A DNA stretch of 8,641 bases from an uncultured Clostridia bacterium (GTDB lineage: Bacteria > Bacillota > Clostridia > Oscillospirales > Ruminococcaceae), in contig CAMWVF010000028.1 in NCBI GenBank assembly GCA_947177545.1, positions 1-8,641 on the forward strand. Direction: 5' to 3'. How positions within the stretch are numbered: position 1 is the stretch's first letter; every line of letters begins with the position of its first letter. Below, piece after piece: positions 5,541 to 8,641 of this stretch. A program made the translations under genes and the position numbers. The notes beneath the pieces are model-generated. The model was not told the DNA's origin. It saw only the letters and a program-made list of their open reading frames with translations, and searched no databases.

Positions 5541-6155
5541 TTGAGTGAATCGGAACTTTATAAAGAACTTGGAATATTGACAAAGAATAAGGATAAGTGG
5601 GCAGAGAGTATTCCATATGTTTCGTCTCTCCTTGCACATGAATCCGTAAAGATACAGGCGAAGGCACTCTGGCTTCTTGGTGAGATGGGACTTGAATATC
5701 CGATGAGAGTGCAGGATGCGGTTCCATCCATTGTTCCCTTCTGCGATAGTACAGAGCCGCTCTTACGGGAACGTGCGGTCAATGCTCTCGGAAGAATCGG
5801 CCGCGGCAATTACAGCGTGATAGAACCGTATTGGACGGACTTGTTCCGTTTTGCATCTGATGAGGAAGCCAAGGTACGCCTGAGTTTTATTTGGGCATCA
5901 GAAAATATCGCTACAAATACTCCCGACATTTATGAGAATCATATGTCAGTATTTGAGAAACTGCTACATGATACGGATGACAAAGTGCGAATGGAAGCAC
6001 CGGAAATATTCCGAGTCCTTGGCAAACGCAGACCGAAGTTCGTTCTACCGTTTGTGGAACAGCTCAGGCACATAGCAGAAACTGATGATAATCGTGTTGT
6101 GAGAATCCACAGCACAGGTGCGATTAAGGCAACGATGTCACAGCAGGCAGATTAG
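5541..6155 (+). CDS. HEAT-repeat protein
   Basis: The 204-residue, all-helical protein is built from about five HEAT-type repeats, at roughly residues 22-51, 60-90, 98-127, 136-165 and 168-198. Recurrent helix patterns are visible, such as V-K-I-Q-A-K-A-L-W-L-L-G-E-M-G, R-E-R-A-V-N-A-L-G-R-I-G, V-R-L-S-F-I-W-A-S-E-N-I-A and V-R-M-E-A-P-E-I-F-R-V-L-G. Such solenoids bind proteins or nucleic acids, and a few (the DNA-alkylation-repair AlkD type) are enzymes. I see nothing that assigns it to AlkD, and no signal peptide or membrane segment. It starts at TTG behind AAGGGAG, 17 nt after the NUDIX remnant, and ends 21 nt before the methyltransferase, so the three are likely one transcript. The function is unknown. 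The adjacency to a NUDIX gene hints at nucleotide or DNA metabolism only weakly. Confidence 0.82.
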   Translation: MSESELYKELGILTKNKDKWAESIPYVSSLLAHESVKIQAKALWLLGEMGLEYPMRVQDAVPSIVPFCDSTEPLLRERAVNALGRIGRGNYSVIEPYWTDLFRFASDEEAKVRLSFIWASENIATNTPDIYENHMSVFEKLLHDTDDKVRMEAPEIFRVLGKRRPKFVLPFVEQLRHIAETDDNRVVRIHSTGAIKATMSQQAD

Positions 6156-6176
6156 TAGTATCACGGAGAGAACGCA

Positions 6177-6923
6177 ATGTACGCACAGACCGCCAAAAAA
6201 CCGAATCCCTTACTCCGTAACGGTGCATACGGCATCGTTATGAAGGGTGTGCATTTTTGCACACGGGGGTGTGCATCGTTAAGGGGTAGAAATTCCGCTC
6301 CGTTATGTTGTATCAAATTAGACACGGCAACAGATTTATGCTGCGGTTATGGAGAAATGCTTAAGATATGGCATGAAGCGTTTGACATCAGAGGACTTGG
6401 CGTAGACATTTGCAGTGAATTTATTGAAGTCGGAAAAAAACGCATTGCAGAAAACGCTATTTCAGGCATTACTCTTATTGAAGCGGACATTTTCAAATGG
6501 CAGACGGACGAAAAATTTGATTATGTATGTTTGTCCGGTGAAGATTTCGGCGGCTTTCAAAATACTATCGAATTGCTTGAAAAGTATGTTAAGCCAAACG
6601 GCAAGTTAATCATTGGTACACGTTATTCAAAGGTTGAAGTTCCGCCTAAGGAGCTGATTGAATTTGAGGGAGAGACTCTTCCGCTAATTGAAATCAATCG
6701 TATTATCCGCTCAAAAGATTACTACATTACCTCAATGGCTGCCGATACACAAGCAGAATGGGAACGGTATATTATGTGGAGTGCTAAACGGCATTTAAAT
6801 GATTTAAGAAAATCTCCTGAAAATCAATCGCTCCGCGAATGGTGCGATAAGTGGTATGATATGTACTTTAATTATCGCAGACCTTACGAGGGATATGTAA
6901 CCGTTGTAATTGAAAAATTATAA
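6177..6923 (+). CDS. class I SAM-dependent methyltransferase with replaced N-terminus
   Basis: The 248-residue product contains a Rossmann-fold methyltransferase core. Motif I is T-D-L-C-C-G-Y-G-E-M-L (52-62, a variant of D-L-G-C-G-x-G). The acidic ribose-binding residue is in G-L-G-V-D-I (73-78, D77), A-D-I-F (103-106) follows, and F-D-Y-V-C-L-S-G-E-D-F-G-G-F (114-127) and K-P-N-G-K-L-I-I-G-T-R-Y (139-150) complete the core. The C-terminal region (190-248), rich in Trp and Tyr, probably covers the substrate, which I cannot name. Residues 1-48 look foreign: they read through a palindromic repeat (6247-6275) and give a Cys-rich, low-plausibility sequence where relatives should have a helical lead-in. 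GGAGAG (6165-6170) lies 6 nt before the ATG, which supports this start. An in-frame ATG at 6240 is the only other near candidate and would still include the repeat. The protein may be non-functional or N-terminally aberrant. A bidirectional terminator follows. Confidence 0.8.
   Translation: MYAQTAKKPNPLLRNGAYGIVMKGVHFCTRGCASLRGRNSAPLCCIKLDTATDLCCGYGEMLKIWHEAFDIRGLGVDICSEFIEVGKKRIAENAISGITLIEADIFKWQTDEKFDYVCLSGEDFGGFQNTIELLEKYVKPNGKLIIGTRYSKVEVPPKELIEFEGETLPLIEINRIIRSKDYYITSMAADTQAEWERYIMWSAKRHLNDLRKSPENQSLREWCDKWYDMYFNYRRPYEGYVTVVIEKL
6232..6281. repeat. triple alternating 7-mer palindrome bounded by 9-bp direct repeats
   Basis: GTGTGCA (6247-6253), its reverse complement TGCACAC (6258-6264) and GTGTGCA again (6269-6275) are separated by exactly 4 nt each, TTTT and then GGGG. 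The centre copy can pair with either flank, giving two mutually exclusive 7-bp hairpins. The block is bounded by the direct repeats GCATCGTTA at 6232-6240 and 6273-6281, like a target-site duplication around a small palindromic element. It lies inside the methyltransferase reading frame and encodes its odd N-terminal residues. Confidence 0.8.
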
Positions 6924-6928
6924 ATGAT

Positions 6929-6962
6929 AAAAAAGGCTGCGCAACAATACGCAGCCTTTTTT
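6929..6962. terminator. bidirectional intrinsic terminator between methyltransferase and fhs
   Basis: GGCTGCG (6935-6941) and CGCAGCC (6950-6956) form a perfect 7-bp stem with an 8-nt loop. A-run 6929-6934 and T-run 6957-6962 flank it. It begins just after the methyltransferase stop and lies about 93 nt past the stop of the opposing fhs gene, so it can serve both. The remaining 6963-7054 is AT-rich and I see nothing else in it. Confidence 0.92.
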
Positions 6963-7054
6963 AAATTCTTTAAAAATACATCTTTACTGTTGTCAGCCCT
7001 TTTGCGTAACTCATTTTTAATTTTTTGAATTATGCAAATCATTTATTTAAACCA

Positions 7055-8641
7055 TTAAAACAGTCCCGAAATATTTCCGTTATTGTCGCAGTCAATTTTC
7101 AAAGCCGCCGGAGCCTTTGGAAGTCCGGGCATGACCATAATGTCCCCCGTAAGAGCAACTGCAAAACCTGCTCCTGCCGAAAGACGAACGTCGCGGACGG
7201 TTATCACAAAATTCTCGGGTTTGCCAAGTTTTGTGGGGTCGTCGGAAAGTGAGTACTGTGTTTTTGCAACGCACACAGGAGTTTCACCAAAGCCGAGAGC
7301 CTCTATCTCCTTAATAGCCTTTTCAGCCTGCGCGGTAAAGTTTACTCCGTCAGCACGGTAAATTTCTTTCGCAATTATGCCGATTTTTTCCTTGATAGGC
7401 AGTTTCTCATCGTAAAGCGGTTTGAAATCAGTCTGGCATCCCTCGCACTTTTCAATAGTGGCGCAAACCTTTTCTGCAAGATCCTTTCCGCCCTCTCCGC
7501 CTTTTGCGAAAACTTCGGTCATGGAGACTTCAACGCCCATTTCCTTGCAGAAATTCTCCACAACTGCGACCTCTGCGTCGGTGTCGGTGTAGAAACGGTT
7601 TATCGCAACCACAACAGGTACGCCGAACTTGTGAATGTTCTCGATATGGGTTTTGAGGTTGACAATACCGTTTTTCAGAGCCTCGATATTTTCATAGGTA
7701 AGCTCTGTTTTGGGTACGCCGCCGTTGTATTTCAGCGCTCGGATAGTTGCAACAAGTACTGCGCAGGAGGGTTTAAGTCCCGCAAATCTGCACTTGATGT
7801 CAAAGAATTTTTCCGCGCCCAAGTCCGCGCCGAAGCCTGCTTCGGTAATGCAGTAGTCGCCCAGTTTGAGAGCAAGCTTTGTAGCTCGTACCGAGTTGCA
7901 GCCGTGTGCAATATTTGCGAATGGACCGCCGTGAATTACAACGGGAGTATTCTCAAGTGTCTGAACAAGGTTCGGCTTTAGAGCGTCCTTTAAAAGAGCC
8001 GTCATTGCACCGTGAGCGCCGATGTCACGGGCATAAACGGGTTTGCCTTCAAAGGTGTACGCAACCAAAATCCTGCCGAGACGTTCTTTAAGGTCGGTAA
8101 GGTCGGAGGCAAGGCAAAGAATAGCCATGACCTCGGAGGCAACGGTGATTCTGAAAGAATCTTGTCTTGGTATGCCGTTCACCTTGCCGCCCATGCCCAC
8201 AACGATGTTGCGGAGCGCACGGTCGTTCATATCAAGACAGCGGTCTATCATTATTCTGCGCTGGTCAATGCCCAGAGCGTTGCCCTGCTGCATATGGTTG
8301 TCAAGAAGCGCACAAAGGAGATTGTTTGCCGCGGTAATGGCGTGCATATCTCCCGTAAAGTGGAGGTTGATGTCCTCCATAGGCACCACCTGTGCGTAGC
8401 CGCCGCCTGCTGCTCCGCCCTTTATTCCGAACACGGGACCCAGCGAGGGTTCACGAAGAGCAAGGACGGCGTTTTTGCCAATTTTAGCCATAGCCTCTGC
8501 AAGACCCACGGAGACTGTAGTTTTGCCCTCTCCCGCGGGGGTTGGGTTGATTGCGGTGACAAGTATAAGCTTGCCGTCGGGGTCGTTGGCAGTCTTGACG
8601 AACAGGGACTCCGTCAGCTTAGCCTTGTAGTGACCGTAAGG
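7055..8641 (-). CDS. fhs: formate-tetrahydrofolate ligase (5' end beyond the window)
   Basis: The visible 528 residues match formate-tetrahydrofolate ligase, which makes 10-formyl-THF from formate, THF and ATP in the cytoplasm. It serves one-carbon metabolism, purine synthesis and, in acetogens, the Wood-Ljungdahl pathway. The frame is open to the window edge and starts at P-Y-G-H-Y-K-A-K-L. The family P-loop [10 protein letters not shown] is at visible residues 33-42 (8545-8516), so the GTG at 8509 is internal and not the start. Other signatures are [42 protein letters not shown] and F-A-K-G-G-E-G-G. About 30 N-terminal residues are missing relative to the usual length near 556. The 3' end is intact (TAA at 7057-7055). 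The residue before the P-loop run is N (A-I-N-P-T-P), where T is more usual. I see no frameshift. Confidence 0.97.
   Translation of the reverse strand, partial: PYGHYKAKLTESLFVKTANDPDGKLILVTAINPTPAGEGKTTVSVGLAEAMAKIGKNAVLALREPSLGPVFGIKGGAAGGGYAQVVPMEDINLHFTGDMHAITAANNLLCALLDNHMQQGNALGIDQRRIMIDRCLDMNDRALRNIVVGMGGKVNGIPRQDSFRITVASEVMAILCLASDLTDLKERLGRILVAYTFEGKPVYARDIGAHGAMTALLKDALKPNLVQTLENTPVVIHGGPFANIAHGCNSVRATKLALKLGDYCITEAGFGADLGAEKFFDIKCRFAGLKPSCAVLVATIRALKYNGGVPKTELTYENIEALKNGIVNLKTHIENIHKFGVPVVVAINRFYTDTDAEVAVVENFCKEMGVEVSMTEVFAKGGEGGKDLAEKVCATIEKCEGCQTDFKPLYDEKLPIKEKIGIIAKEIYRADGVNFTAQAEKAIKEIEALGFGETPVCVAKTQYSLSDDPTKLGKPENFVITVRDVRLSAGAGFAVALTGDIMVMPGLPKAPAALKIDCDNNGNISGLF

Noticed and set aside
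6247..6275. CRISPR repeat, integron attC site or rho-independent terminator
   Set aside because: There is no repeat-spacer array, no attC core or integrase, and the hairpin lacks a following T-run and lies inside a reading frame.
8043..8399. Plus-strand reading frame opposite fhs
   Set aside because: It is the antisense shadow of the strongly conserved fhs gene, with no family resemblance of its own.

Overview
The window looks like chromosomal DNA of a low-to-moderate GC Firmicute, most likely a gut-type Clostridium relative in or near Ruminococcus/Oscillospiraceae. The basis is AGGAGG-type ribosome binding sites, near-consensus sigma-A promoters, AT-rich spacers, a DivIVA-family coiled-coil protein, a two-subunit-type iron-sulfur fumarase beta chain, formate-tetrahydrofolate ligase, and MerR and NUDIX proteins of a clostridial flavour. 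The assignment rests on family resemblance recalled from memory, not on a database search.

Layout. (1) 1-1774, plus strand: a good promoter drives a DivIVA-like protein with a Pro/Ala-rich tail. A fumarase/tartrate-dehydratase beta subunit follows 3 nt later with no alpha subunit in sight, and a bidirectional terminator ends the unit. (2) 1774-3621, minus strand: a convergent gene fuses a MerR DNA-binding domain to a class-C beta-lactamase-like domain whose catalytic motifs are degraded. Its promoter has an 11-bp palindrome in the spacer, a candidate autoregulatory operator. (3) 3771-4923, plus strand: a consensus promoter drives a small sigma-70 family factor (SigH-like architecture). A tRNA-like element with an apparent UCA anticodon follows, then a double zinc-ribbon protein and a strong terminator. 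(4) 5057-6962, plus strand: a compact, apparently rearranged accessory cluster. It holds a broken, probably chimeric NUDIX gene, a HEAT-repeat protein starting at TTG, and a SAM methyltransferase whose N-terminus is encoded by a palindromic repeat flanked by 9-bp direct repeats. A bidirectional terminator closes it. (5) 7055-8641, minus strand: formate-tetrahydrofolate ligase (fhs), complete at its 3' end and cut by the window edge about 30 codons short of its start.

The housekeeping genes (fhs, fumarase beta, DivIVA-like) are ordinary. The points most worth a second look are the tRNA-like RNA between the sigma-factor and zinc-ribbon genes, the catalytically degraded MerR/beta-lactamase fusion with its candidate operator, the NUDIX chimera joined out of frame inside the Nudix box, and the palindromic insertion at the start of the methyltransferase. 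I did not see a CRISPR array, transposase, rRNA gene or recognisable riboswitch.
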